Assembly: GCA_003550325.1 (NCBI GenBank)
Contig: QKWP01001205.1
Location: 93,112 to 157,111 of the forward strand
Source: Gigaspora rosea
Taxonomy: Eukaryota; Glomeromycota; Glomeromycetes; Diversisporales; Gigasporaceae
DNA length: 64,000 bases
Reading direction: 5' to 3'
The notes under the pieces were generated by a model. It had not been told where the DNA came from and made no database searches. It saw nothing but the letters and a program-made list of their open reading frames with translations. Below, piece by piece: positions 12,434 through 23,759 of the stretch. The stretch's first letter is position 1. Each line of letters opens with the position of its first letter. Position numbers and translations under genes: made by a program.

Positions 12434-14299
12434 TATTGCGATAATAAGCAGTGCTGGAATTAACAGCTGTGGTTTCTATCCAATTTATTGTAAAATTTTG
12501 TTACGAAACTTACGACTATTGTGATTTATTGTAAAAATTTACGTACACTTACGTCGATACTTGATGTTATAACACTTGATCACCATAGCGGAATAATGGT
12601 AGATCCATTGATTGAAAAGCGCGGGAGTCACAGAATCTGCAAAAGGAAACTGGTTGAAAGTGAAAGATCATATGTAAACGATGCAATGACATTATATTCA
12701 TATGCATTACAGGATTTAACTGGACCGCTACAGGCGTATCCCTGAATAGTTATCTTAAATCAGCTGAATTTTGTAAATCACTAAATTACTAAAGCATCCA
12801 ATCATAGACAAGAGTTTGTATATGTACTTTGTACTAAGTTCCTGGTAAAACTTCATACATGCACACAAAAAATAAATTTTTGCCCTCCTTTGGGCATGAC
12901 CCTTACCCAACATAAGATTTTGTCACTTTAAAAGCATCATGCACATTCCCTAGTGTAGATCATCTTAGAGTTTGGAGCCTGGTTTAATTTTTTCATATGG
13001 TCAAACCGGTCTTAATTGGATAAACAGTATGAAAAATAAAACCGGATCCAGACTCTAGATTATCTGATCAGGGGCTGTGTAAAGAAGTCGATCATCGCAT
13101 TTCTAACGTAATGCATAAAATTGGAACAGCCAATAAGAATCAAGATTTTGCGATATATGAACTAAACCATACACTTCGTACTTCATACTACGTTCCTGGT
13201 AAAAACGTATAAATCGTATTTAATACGTATGTACCGATAGTACAATGATCATTATATGCAAAATCACATGAGTATAGTAAAACATATACACTGATAAAAT
13301 CAACAATATGATAGTCAATAGCTAATTTATACGCACACCAATACATATATATTCTCTTAGACCGATTCAATTTTTCTCATATGGTCAAACGATCTTAATT
13401 GGGTTTAAACAGTACGAAAAATAAGAACTGATCCAAAAATCCTGATCATATGATCAGGGCTGTGCAAAGATGTCATTTCTGTAATACACAAATCGGAATA
13501 ACCAATAAGAATCAAGATTTTGTGGACAAACGCGATGTATGAACTAAACCACTAGATAGCTGCGCGACGTCGTCGCGCGAAACCAGGAACGGGATACCAG
13601 ATAGTAGTTAAATTGAATGAATAATATAATGATAAAGGTAGAGATATGATCCCAGTTCAGATGACCCGTAAGGGTCACCCAACTAGAGTGTCCAGGATTA
13701 TGCGAAGCGATATTATGCAATTGATCATTTATTCGCATCGCATATGCATTTACCCAATCGCATCGCATAATTCTGGNAAATCGGAACAACCAATAAGAAT
13801 CAAGATTTTGTGGACAAACGCGATGTATGAACTAAACCATACACTTCGTACTTCGTACTATGTTCCTGGTATAAATCAAAGTTCGATAATCTAAGTATTT
13901 AAAATAATCTATTCATGAATATTGCTTTTAATTTCAATCGGTAAGTTCATTAACCTAAACGTCAGGAATACGATTGGGCCAGAAAATGAGAATGTATTTA
14001 GAGAAGCTGTGCATTTCGAGAGAGCGCTCTTAGGTCTAATTGTATTTTGAATTAAGGTTAAATTTCGTTTGTATTATCATAGTTAACTGATATTATATAT
14101 AATTAATTTTTTATTGCCTTATTATGGTAGTTTATGCTTTTTATTTATTTTTACTTATTTTTTATAATTCGTACATAGTATTTTTTTTCAATAAAATCTT
14201 GGATTTCTGCTTGCATCAAGATAATGCTTGGGTTTGAATTACTGAGATTTAGTAGTTATGCATTTCTTCATACTAATTTAAATTTAACTATTAATTATT
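12434..14299. repeat. Degenerate direct repeats inside the hAT-like element
   Basis: A block of roughly 200-365 bp is repeated. tcatatggtcaaac begins near 13005 and 13378, and each copy runs through a gatcagg-gctgtg motif to ccaataagaatcaagatttt (13130, 13500, 13790) and gaactaaacca. The phrase acacttcgtactt-gtact recurs at 11896, 13165 and 13840. A GC-rich phrase agctgcgcgacg-gtcgcgc occurs at 9885 and 13558. No coding role was found. Confidence 0.7.
13777..13777. other. Ambiguous base beside a local duplication
   Basis: A single n lies at the start of a near-exact copy of 13492-13552. This is a possible contig-join artefact. Confidence 0.6.
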
Positions 14300-14484
14300 T
14301 TAATATAAGGCAAAAAGAAAATGGCGACCCGTCGCCATGCTGACCCTTATATTATCGACCAATCAATTTTAAGATCAGTGATCATATATAAACAATAATT
14401 ATCCTTTTGATAATCATTTGTTTTTTTTTTGCGCTTGTATTTGTTTTTTTTTATTAATTAGTTTTTTTTCTTTTTTCTTCTCTT

Positions 14485-14600
14485 TAGTAGTCGTCGTTGG
14501 AGCCGTCGTTGGAGTCGTCGTTGGAGCCATTGTTGAAGTCTTGTATCCATCGTTGGAGTCATCGTCGGAGTCGTCGTTGGAGCCATCGTTGAAGCCTTGG
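14485..14600. repeat. GTCGTTGGAGtc minisatellite
   Basis: Roughly eight copies of a 12-15 bp unit gtcgttggagtc/cc. A related reverse-complement repeat is in the element at 47211-49205. Confidence 0.75.
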
Positions 14601-15239
14601 ATTAGAGGTTACGAAGTCGTGCAATTCAGGTAGTTCGGTGGGGCATTTTTTATTTTTACTTAAGCTATTTGTATTTTGGTGTCTGGGGGTTGTTTTTTCA
14701 CTAATTCATCATTTTCCTTCGGTGCGTTTTTCGTCGTATTGCTCTTTGATTCTTCGTAGTTTTTCTGCGGTGCTTTTGGTAAGCTCATATTTTTTCCAGC
14801 AAATATTTGTCATTCTTCGGTGGACTCTTTTCGATAGGTTCGGTCGTCGTTTTTCGTTGGGTTTCTTTTGTAAGTTCATCGGTGGGTTCGTCCAAAGTTT
14901 CTTGTGGTGCCTCTGGTGCGTCAGAAGCAAATTTTTGTGGTTTCCGCAACGTCATACCTTCAAGGAAATTATTTCTTCGCGGAACTAGAGATGGTTTTAC
15001 ATTTTGGAAATTTTGTGATAAGCAAACACATCTTGTTGTAGTTATGAAGGTTAAGGCACCGGCGAAATTCTTGATGGTTATCTATCAGTTGAGATAAGCC
15101 GGTTAAAATTTCGTTTCAACAACATGTAATTTTTTTATTACTGTAATAATAGATTCGTTTAATTAAAAAAATAATAAAAAATCTTTAATAAAGAAGGGTT
15201 TTAAATTCATCTAAGAACGTTACTTTTGATGAATAAGCT

Positions 15240-16660
15240 TGAGTGAGATAAAAATTTAGAGTTAGGGCCTTAACATTAGAAGCTATAGATAGAATGATGT
15301 TTATTACATGTAAATACCATTCTCTTCATTAGTTTTTGCATATTTTCACTTTTTTCGGATTCTTGCGCAGTAATGCAAAAAAAAAAAAGTGCGAGAGATA
15401 AAAATTAGGGTTAGAGCCTTAACGTTAAAGGCTATGGAGTTAGAGACTGGTTAGAGTGATGGTTATTATATGTAAATTCCATTTCCTTATTTTTAATTAG
15501 TGCACCGAAGTCGATTTAAACTTTAGTTTTGCATATTTTCGCTTTTTTCTTCTTTTCACGCGTGTTCGGATTCTTGCGCAAGTAATACAATATCTGATTT
15601 TGTAAAAGCGTGGGATAAAAATTTAGGGTTAGGCCTTAACGTTAAAGGCTATAGGGTTAGAATATATGTAAAATCCCATTCCCGTCATTTTTAATTAGTG
15701 CACCGAAGTCGATTTAAACATTAGCTTTGCATATTTTCACTTTTTTCTTCTTTTATGCGTGTTCGAATTCTTGCGCAGAATCCGATTTTGCAAATAAACT
15801 AAGTGCGTGAGATAAAAATTTAGTGTTAGTGCCTTAACGTTAGATGCTATGGGGTTAGAATGATGCCTGGTATTTTTAATTAGTACACCGAAGTCGATTT
15901 AAACTTCAGTTTTGCATATTTTCACTTTTTTCTTCTTTTTACGCGTGTTCGGATTCTTGTGCAGGTGATACAAATTCCGATTTTGTAAAAGCATGAGATA
16001 AAAATTTAGGGTTAGAGCCTAACATTAGAGGCTATGGGGTTAGAATATATGTAAAATTCCATTCCTGTCATTTTTAATTAGTGCACCGAAGTCAATTTAA
16101 ACATTAGCTTTTGCATATTTTCGCTTTTTTCTTCTTTTACGCGTGTTCAAATTCTTGTGCTAAATCCGATTTTGCAAATAAACTAAGTGCATGAGATAAA
16201 AATTTAGGGTTAGGGCCTTAACGTTAGATGCTATGGGGTTAGAATGATGCCCGTTATTTTTAATTAGTACCCGAAGTCGATTTAAACTTTAGTTTTGCAT
16301 ATTTTCGCTTTTTTTTTTCTTTAAACGCATGTTTGGATTCTTGCGCGTGAAATAAAAATTTAGGGTTAGGGCCTTAACGTTAGAGGCTATGGGTTAGAAT
16401 ATACTGTATGTAAAATTCCATTTCCATCATTTTTAATTAGTGCACAGAAGTCATTAGCTTTTGTATATTTTCACTTTTTTCTTCTTTTATTCGTTGCGCA
16501 AAATCCAATTTTGTAAATAAACGAAGTGCGTGAGATAAAAACTTAGGATTAGGGCCTTAACGTTAAATGCTATGGGGTTATAATGATGCTTATTATATTA
16601 AAATTCCATTCCCGTCATTTTTAATTAATGCACTAAACATAAGTTTTTGCATATTTTCGC
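15240..16660 (+). repeat. Eight-copy 150-210 bp tandem array
   Basis: Each unit holds gagataaaaatttagggttag, ggccttaacgttagaggctatggggttag, a tttttaattagtgcaccgaagtc phrase and a gcatattttcacttttttcttctttt phrase. Copies begin near 15246, 15398, 15608, 15808, 15984, 16193, 16345 and 16533. Spacing varies through deletions of sub-blocks. Confidence 0.8.
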
Positions 16661-16799
16661 TTTAATGATATAATCGAACAATAAAAATTGATCACGTGAT
16701 AACGTGATCGATCGATTTTGATCGATCGATCATGTGATCACGTGATCGATTTTTATTGGTCAATCATAGGGTCGCCATAAAATAACACCCTTAATATAA

Positions 16800-18063
16800 A
16801 CCGATTATCAATAATATTGTAACAGAATGATCGGCAAAAATCAGTGAAAGCCTGCTATGCTACGTACAAGTATTTGCAAATGTCAAGTTAAAAACATGTG
16901 CGTGAATAATTAAAAATGGGCATATAGTAATTAGTTTAGTAGTACAGACATTATACAAAAATAAAAAAATTATAGTACACTCAGGCGTATATTTTGTATA
17001 GTACATAATCAGTATATAATGTACAGTAGTACTTAATATTTCATTAGGTCTATTTTATTCGCGTACAGATAAGTAGGTGAGCAGCAGTTAAATAAACCTG
17101 TTTAGAAAAATGCTCTCGTATGACTATTGCTATATTTATTAACAATAAATATGATACTTACATACTTTACTGCAATGGATTATTACTAGAGTTATCGGGC
17201 TATTTTGGCTTTTTTAGGAGGTCCAAACCTGGGACGGAATTTTATCGAGCCTGAATCTGAACACGTTTCAAATAGTAATTAGCTCAAAAATATGAGCACA
17301 AACTAAGCTCAAGCTCTGTGTTACCCTAACAATTTCATTTTCTAAAAGTTTCCTTACTACTCCTGCACTATCATGATCTGATTGTTCTATTTTCGATCTT
17401 TAAAATAAGTATTCATAAGATATACTATTTAATCACGTTAATGTTGTAAATATAAAGAATTTTTATTAACTTAAGTTAATTCATGACTATTTAAATATTT
17501 ATTTATTTGCATCCGGTTAGTTTGAGCATAAAAATTATTTGCATATATTAATACGACTAAATACCCTGGTTAATTATATACAACACACATGTTTGATTCA
17601 AATAACCGATTAAGAAGTTGTGACCAACTAAATTACTATATCTCTAGTTTTAATAAAAACGAAAAATTAACTTTGTGTCCTAATATATGTTTCTTATTAA
17701 ATTTTTATACTACTTTAACGATATGTTTTATTACTTAACATTCTACGTTATTTGAAATTTCAAATCTGATAATTTATGAAATTTATGTTTCGTACAATCA
17801 AATACTGCATCCAATAGGAACTGGTGGGAAAATTGATAAACCCGATATTACTTGATCTTTAATTCCGGCCATTTTATACACAGATTATGCTTTATTAATT
17901 ATGTGAAATTTATTTTGATATGCGAATATAGCTATCGCATATGCTTCTGTGGTAAAATCTAAATTATGCGCATATTATGCTATCACAGATCTGTGGTATC
18001 CCTACGCTGATCTGATCACTAGATTATGAAAATTTTGCCTGTAAAAATTGTATGTACAGTATA
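16800..18063. other. AT-rich right interior of the hAT-like element, no gene seen
   Basis: No open frame of note and no TIR. A short phrase (gaaaattttgcctgtaaaaa plus the next 24 bases) at 18026 is repeated at 18234 next to an n. Confidence 0.5.
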
Positions 18064-18232
18064 TACGAAGTTTTGTAGGACCAAGAAATTTTTCTTTATA
18101 TTCATCTGCTGAAAAAAAAGTTGATCCGAATCTTTATATTTGTTAATGGAAATATTTGTTGGTTGATTTTTTTATAGAATTTTAAATGATTAAAAAGTTC
18201 AATCATGTAAATGTTATTAATGATATTTTTAT
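18064..18232. repeat. Copy of the neighbouring transposase exon (18729-18900)
   Basis: The segment from taggaccaagaaatttttc to aatgttattaatgatattt matches 18729-18900 closely, in the same orientation. The first copy lies inside the hAT-like element and the second outside it. It ends at the single n at 18233. Either the element captured flanking DNA or the assembly joined two contigs here. Confidence 0.65.
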
Positions 18233-18483
18233 NGAAAATTTTGCCTGTAAAAATTGTATGTACAGTATATACGAAGTTCTTTTTATCAGATGAATACTTT
18301 TTTATAATAAATTATTTATTTATTTATTTTTGCAATGAAATAGTTTTGTCATGCGTCACCCATCATTAATCCGGGTCTGACCCGACCCGTGTTTTTCTGA
18401 CCCGGGTATGACCCGACCCGGGTTTTTTTTGACCCGGGTCGGGTTGGGTCAGACCTGACCCAACTAAGACCCCTACTGAATAG

Positions 18484-18905
18484 TTTATGTGTGCCCAGTT
18501 TTGATTTCGTGCAATCCAACTAGATCCTATGCAATTTTCATGTTCAGTATATAAATGGCCAAATATTTGTGCTTGTGATATAAAAGACTAAATATTTTAT
18601 GTTACTAATTAATTTAAATAATTTTTTTTGCAAAAAAAAAAAAATACTTAACTTGTAATTGATTAGCTTTTATATTTTAATTTGTCACATAATGCTCCTT
18701 TATTTTTTTTAAGTTCTGCATTACTTAATACGAGATGTTTTATAGGACCAAGAAATTTTTCTTTATATTCATATGCTGAAAAAATGAGTTGATTCAAATC
18801 TTTTATATTTGTTTATGGAAATATTTTTTGGTTGATTTTTTTTATAGAATTGTAAATAATTAAAAAGCTCATTAGTATGAATGTTATTAATAATATTCTT
18901 ATATA
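18484..18905 (-). pseudogene. Plavaka-like transposase, internal segments
   Basis: Minus-strand frames include LNMKIA and LVGLHEIKTGHT (near 18540-18490), which continue in frame across the hAT-like insertion to the C-terminal part at 8600. AYEYKEKFLGPIKHL (18790-18735) also lies here. Several TAG/TAA stops interrupt, at positions where CAG or CAA would fit. Confidence 0.5.
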
Positions 18906-19382
18906 GATGTAATCGTGATTTTGCTAATAACAAGCAAAATTCATTAAATTGGAAACTGCCATGTTGCCCAATATGGGCTATTGTTTTGAATACTCGAAGA
19001 TATATGAAGTATGTAATGTATACATATTTTCATTGCACTAATGTGTTCAATTGAATTTTTGTAGTACTTTCTAGTAAGTATAATAAAATGAATAAAAAAA
19101 AATTAGACATACATATCATACCTTTGCTCAAACTCAAAAAAAACTACTACTTTAGTAATTTTTAACCTAAAATTGAATTCAAGTTTGACTTTTAAATAAA
19201 AGATAATAAACTTGTAAATTTAATTTAATTTAAAAATTATTAGAGTAGTAGTTTTTTTAGTTTAAAAAAAAAAAGATATAAATATTACTTTTCATAATGA
19301 GTATAAAACTTTAATAAAAGTTCATTAATATTATTTAAATCATGTACTGATATAACTTTTTTTTGGCATAATCGCACTGCTT

Positions 19383-19571
19383 TTACAAAAAGGCTCTATC
19401 TATTATAATATTCTGATGGCAATCGTTTTTTAAGTAAAAGAAGTGAATACATTGTAATTTATGCTGCCCATTCTTCAGCTTTATAGCCACGATAATGGTG
19501 TAGTATATTACATAAAGGTCTTCCAAGATTTGATAGTAAATCTTTACATAATGAGTGCATCTGATTTCCAA
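19383..19571 (-). pseudogene. Plavaka-like transposase, middle segment
   Basis: A 62-codon minus-strand frame (HYVKIYYQILEDLYVIYY and on) lies between the Tnp2 core pieces and the C-terminal part, in the right order and orientation. Sequence identity to the family is weak, so the call leans on position. Confidence 0.4.
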
Positions 19572-19961
19572 TTTCTAACTATACAGATTTTGCAAGTACA
19601 TATGGCTCATTGTTTTGTGATGCATCTGAAAAGAATATTCCAGTCCAATATTCAAATATACATTTTGCAATATTTTCATAGAATAAATGCATGATATCCA
19701 TAGCAAATGAATTAGTAAAATTAATAGTTGTTAGATTAAAAAGAATACTATGTTTGTTAATACCTATGTATAAAAATAATATATATATTTAATATCTATA
19801 ATGATAATATTCATAAAAATTATAATGCTATTAATAAAAATCAAGTAGAATCTACTTGATTTCTATTAACAGCAACTCATATATAATATTACTGAAGCTA
19901 GTAATAAACTCATTTCGCTCTTTTCAGGATTGGCTTTTTGAATTATTTTAAGTTTTCTTTT

Positions 19962-20219
19962 CTATTTTTCATGCGTTCGAATTGGTAAATTAGATACTTG
20001 ATATCTTGTAGAATTGAAGTTCTTAGATGGAGTTGTAGAATAATAGATATGTTTTATATAAATTCCTTTTAAATCACAATAATGACAACCTTGATAACTA
20101 TTATGCCCAGTAAGACCCTTTAATTTTGGTAACCCTGGTGTGTCATCTGACCAACTAATTATTATAGTACGAAGTGTAAAATGTTCTTTTTTAAATGAAT
20201 CATAACAATTTATTCTCAC
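19962..20219 (-). pseudogene. Plavaka-like transposase, Tnp2 core segment
   Basis: The frame reads CYDSFKKEHFTLRTIII, then SWSDDTPGLPKLKGLTGHN, then GCHYCDLKG. This matches the Tnp2/Plavaka block (D.PAL.KL.GL.GHN followed by C..C) and contains an acidic residue expected in the catalytic core. It lies downstream of the N-terminal Tnp2 part at 22095-21514. The gap between them is occupied by retroposon copy B. Confidence 0.65.
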
Positions 20220-20326
20220 TAATAATTAAAAATTAGTAAAATTAACTTAATTATATGCTTGTAATAAAATTTTTTTTTTTTTTTACAAATATATAATTAA
20301 AATATATATTAAAATACATATTTTAA

Positions 20327-21497
20327 TTTTTTTTTTAACCAGTGGCCCTGCTTTTATTATGGAGGTTGTAATAAAATTTACATTATTTCAGCTACGGTAA
20401 GTCATAATGCTACACTACACTTTTCTGGCTACTAACTAAAATCCTCCGTATTTAATAAAAACTCACTCGATACCAAAGTACCCAGGTGCGACCTGCTATG
20501 ACAACTAGTTTTTCTCCTACAGGGACCCGCAACTCACTGCAAGTGACCTGTATTCACCGAATGGCTGCTGTTAGCCTTGTCAGGACCGCCTTTATCTTTA
20601 AATCCTTCTTACCTAGCTTCGATAGTGGAATGATTTTACTCAAAATCCAATATAAGAAAAAAAAAATTTAAACCGAAATCTAAAGGAAAGTATAAAAGGG
20701 GAGTACTACAAAACCTAAACGAATTACCAAAAAACAAAACAAAAAGAAAAAGAGAAACAAGATGAGAAAGACAAAGAAAAGACTAATTCTGACAGATATG
20801 AAATAAAATGTGTAAAATGTAAAAATTATATAATACTGTATAGAAACTCTACTCTAGTATTATATGTTTAGAAAAAAAAAAGAAAACAAAACAAAAAGAA
20901 AAACTGCCTTGTAGCAACATTTGTAAGAAATTTCTTCGTACGGTCCAAAACATCTCTGACACGTCATTCACTGTTTACATTGTAGCATAATGATCCACTC
21001 GTGACGTCAACACCAAACTGGTAGGCGTTCCCGATTTGGAAGGAGTAAACACTGCCGATCTTTTGAAGAGGGTAAACCAAAATGCCCACATTGTTGAAAT
21101 TTCGAAAATACCAAAGGAGCGGGAGGGAAGGACACCAAGTTGTAAAGACTTGAAAGAGTTACGCTATACAGAATATAATATCTAACCAAGCACTTTTGTA
21201 TGTTTTCATATCCAAAAGCCTTGACAAAACTAACTACTACTTCTTCGCTTGGTAGTTTTCCAGACTTCTGCCAAGAGACCTCGCTTAGGTGAGTCATCTT
21301 TTTCAACTCTATTTCAGTAACGACCGCTTTTGGTTTCATAGAAACCAAACACTCAGTGAATGGCTTTGAGCCCCAGCTGCTGAAAGTGGAGTTTTGTTGC
21401 ATGTTACATATAATAACTGTATAGTTTTCATAGGTCAGCTTTCTTGAAAAATTTGGTGCGAGGGATCGTCAGAAAGAGTTGTGAATTAAAATTCTTG
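20327..21497 (-). mobile_element. Poly(A)-tailed retroposon, copy B
   Basis: The 16-bp sequence aaaatacatattttaa occurs at 20311-20326 and 21498-21513. Next to the left copy is a T-run (20327-20336), which is a poly(A) tail on the minus strand. Divergent similarity extends the duplication to about 33 bp, ending where the shared family 5' sequence AACTCTTTCTGA starts (near 21481). The insert, 1.17 kb, splits the transposase gene. It shares the 5' start and the VGILVYPLQKI-containing frame (around 21090-20970 on the minus strand) with copy A. An upstream frame (21402-21007) reads SSWGSKPFTECLVS and SFVKAFGYENIQ. A T-rich tract follows the stop, as in copy A. No RT is encoded. Confidence 0.75.
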
Positions 21498-21513
21498 AAA
21501 ATACATATTTTAA

Positions 21514-22095
21514 ATATATATTTGTAATAAATAACTTAATATATATATCTTCTAATTTTTGTAATTCTTTTATCATAGGAAAAAGAAATGAATTAAGATC
21601 TTTAGGTTCTTTGGGTTCAGGTATGATTAAACTAATTAGAAGATTATCTTTTTTAGGTGCCAGATTTGTATTAATTACTAGTATTACCCAACAGTCATTA
21701 GTCTTTTGTCTAAATATTTGATAACTATCAATTAAAGCTAACAATACCACATCACGCTCATCTTGAAAGTGTCCATTCTGCACTAATTCTTTATACTGAA
21801 TACCATCAAAGACATCTTCTATTTGAGTATTATTTTTATATAATCTTTGTAATACATAATTAGCTCTATATCGTAGTTTTGTAGCACAATCAGAATCTCC
21901 ATATTGAATAATAAGATGTTGTGCAAGTAAAAAATATGCAAATTGTTGACATAGTTTCCTAGCTTTGTTATAATAGTATCGATCTGATTTACAAATTGGA
22001 CACTTAGTTAATTTCTTATAATTTTCAGTATACACACAGCAAGAGTTAGAACACATATCAGTCCATATAGGTCTAATATTTACAAATGATTTCAT
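21514..22095 (-). pseudogene. Plavaka-like transposase, Tnp2 N-terminal domain
   Basis: The largest intact part of the transposase is open from the Met at 22095. It shows CSNSCCVYTENYKKLTKCPICKSDRYY (a Cys-rich motif), FDGIQYKELVQNGHF, a LLALIDSYQIF block, INTNLAPKKDN (NLPP-like) and LIIPEPKEPKDLNSFLFPM (PGPKxPKD-like), in the order of Tnp2-family transposases. This protein would cut and join the ends of its own transposon. The true start is probably further upstream, in the exon at 22370-22650. Copy B interrupts it at about 21497, after KYVFSRILIHN. Confidence 0.7.
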
Positions 22096-22369
22096 TTTTT
22101 TTAACTATATACAAACTAATTGGTTTTACATTAGCTGCAATCATGGTTTGTTGAAATGCTTTATCAGTTAAATTGTATTGAACCTTTACTTTAAATAATC
22201 TTAATACAATAGCTAATTCCTCAGAAATAATTTGCTATACTTGAATCTAATAATAATACCAAAATATTTAAATAAATAAATAAATAATTAATTAATTATA
22301 CCATTCTAAGAATTATAAGAGTAATTATATTCAGAGTCAGGATCACTTAAAAACTCATCACTATCAGAA

Positions 22370-22650
22370 AAACTTGATGAATTGCTACTATTTTCTTGTA
22401 AACTTTCATATCCTTATCAGAATTAATATCCAGGATTTCAATATTAAAATCATTATCACTATTAAAATCCTTATCACTAATAATATCATTATCACTATTA
22501 AGATTATTAACGCTATTAATATTGCTATCTCTATTAATTTCGTTATTGCTGATATTATTGTTATTATCTAATAATAATAAGAATAAATTTTGATCATAAA
22601 CAGGTTTTGGTTCACAATAAAGTTAAAATTGTTACACTTGTTATTATTTA
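22370..22650 (-). pseudogene. Plavaka-like transposase, N-terminal exon
   Basis: The minus-strand frame contains YCEPKPVYDQN followed by an Asn/Asp/Ser-rich acidic stretch (NNISNNEINRDSNINS, then NSDNDIISDKDFNSDNDF). A Cys motif then an acidic spacer precedes the Tnp2 domain in such genes. 22096-22369 has no clear frame and may hold an intron. Start codon not found. Confidence 0.45.
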
Positions 22651-22713
22651 ATATGCATATGTAATAAACCCTGCAGGTCAACCTTAAAAAAAAAAAAACT
22701 TAACTAATAATCG

Positions 22714-22799
22714 TGTTATAGAACGAGTTTTAGTATTAGTTTCTTCTAGTATATTTTATTATATTAATTTATTATTATATAATTATATTATATTATTTT
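22714..22799 (+). repeat. 5' LTR, left piece
   Basis: It starts TGTTATAGAACGAGTTTTAG as the 3' LTR does (one difference) and follows it to attatattatattatttt, where LINE copy B interrupts. Confidence 0.9.
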
Positions 22800-22999
22800 T
22801 TTTTTTTTTAAATGTTAAAGGTGAGACCTTGCTTTTATCTTTATTAAATTTAATAGAAACTTTTTACAATACTGAAAGAAATTTCATTTTTTTTAAATCT
22901 AATGCTAAGAATAAAAACTCAGACATATATCTAAGTAAACCTAAATACTTATCTGCGGCCTAAACCTACCAAAGTGGCCAAGGCTCACCTAGATTTGTG

Positions 23000-23660
23000 T
23001 ATATGTAAGAATATCTGATGAAGGTGTAGAGAATTTGATCCATTTATATAACCAAGTTTCAATTTTTTGTAGTGAAATATCAAAGATGTGATTATGACTA
23101 TCTTGTATATTTTTTGAAGAGTTGGATATAGAAAATGTACTAGAAAGAGAAGATGAAGCTTGGGAGTATAATGCTTGATTTTGAGATCTAGAAATGCAGT
23201 ATGGGATCCAAATATTTGTATAAATTTGCTGATTGATATGAAGTAAGAGTGAAATAGTGAGAGAGCAGGCAGATTTAGAAAATGTAGTAAGTTTATATAG
23301 AGTAGAGATAATATCCAAAGGTATCAAACCAGATAAAGTAGAAAGCAAAGAAGGTTGGTTGGAAAGTTAATGGATTTGAAAGCTATTCAAGTTCATAATT
23401 TGAGTGTATAGGTTCTCAGCAGCTAAATCAGTGATTTCAAGTTTGTTAGGACTTAGTATATGAGCTAAGGAGTCTTTTATAAGTTGGAATAAAGGTTCAG
23501 AGGTAGGACAAATAATCTAGAGTAAGGGTTCACTTGCTTGTTGGCAGAGGTGACAGGTATTAGGGTAAGATGGATTTCTTCGATGAAGAATATGTGGAGC
23601 AGGGAGATCATCTAAAAGTATTTTAATTCTAAAAGATTTGAGTGTTGAAGAGTGAAAACT
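23000..23660 (-). pseudogene. LINE copy B C-terminal region
   Basis: Frames downstream of RNase H contain NTCHLCQQASEPLL (a C-x2-C pair as in the C-terminal zinc motifs of LINE polyproteins) and a 119-codon Ser-rich frame (23348-22989). It ends before the shared 3' end (aaggtgagacc) near 22815-22830. Confidence 0.5.
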
Positions 23661-23759
23661 ATATGAATAGTTTGAAATTTTTTTGATTATTATTAATATA
23701 CAACCAGGTAGCATTCCAGTTAATATATTGTGATATTGGTAGCCATTGTTGAAAACGAT

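Larger units (their letters stand above)
14309..16790. mobile_element. MULE-like non-autonomous element 1
   Basis: The termini are inverted and share TATGGCGACCC-type sequence (left ggcaaaaagaaaatggcgaccc, right reading inward gggtgttattttatggcgaccc), followed by CAATCA and GATCACGTGATC palindromes. Perfect 9-bp duplications ttaatataa (14300-14308, 16791-16799) flank it. Long TIRs with 9-bp TSDs fit the Mutator-like superfamily. The 2,482-bp body has a GTCGTTGGAG minisatellite (14485-14600) and an array of eight degenerate repeats (15240-16660), and no transposase. Element 47211-49205 has related ends. Confidence 0.75.
8609..18475. mobile_element. Giant non-autonomous hAT-like DNA element
   Basis: The left end starts TAGGGGTCTTAATGGGTCGG and the reverse complement of the right end starts TAGGGGTCTTAGTTGGGTCA. 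The first 11 bases are identical and both continue into GGGTC/GACCC-rich sub-terminal repeats (8620-8800 and 18360-18460). An exact 8-bp duplication flanks it. TAGGG-type termini and 8-bp TSDs are diagnostic of the hAT superfamily. It is 9,867 bp long and inserted in a transposase gene. No hAT transposase (BED finger, RNase H-like core, hATC) can be seen. It carries nested insertions and an interior with more balanced base composition than its surroundings. Confidence 0.75.

Noticed and set aside
9885-13590. GC-rich gctgcgcgacg-gtcgcgc stems as tRNA or structured RNA
   Set aside because: No cloverleaf, A/B box or anticodon arm could be laid out. It looks like a short palindrome in a repeat.
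15246-16560. TTAGGGTTAGGG-like phrases that could be interstitial telomere repeat
   Set aside because: Only one or two tandem TTAGGG per unit, always embedded in a longer repeat unit. No array of pure telomere units is present.
20486-20671. Plus-strand frame inside retroposon copy B
   Set aside because: It is antisense to the element and has no support beyond being open.
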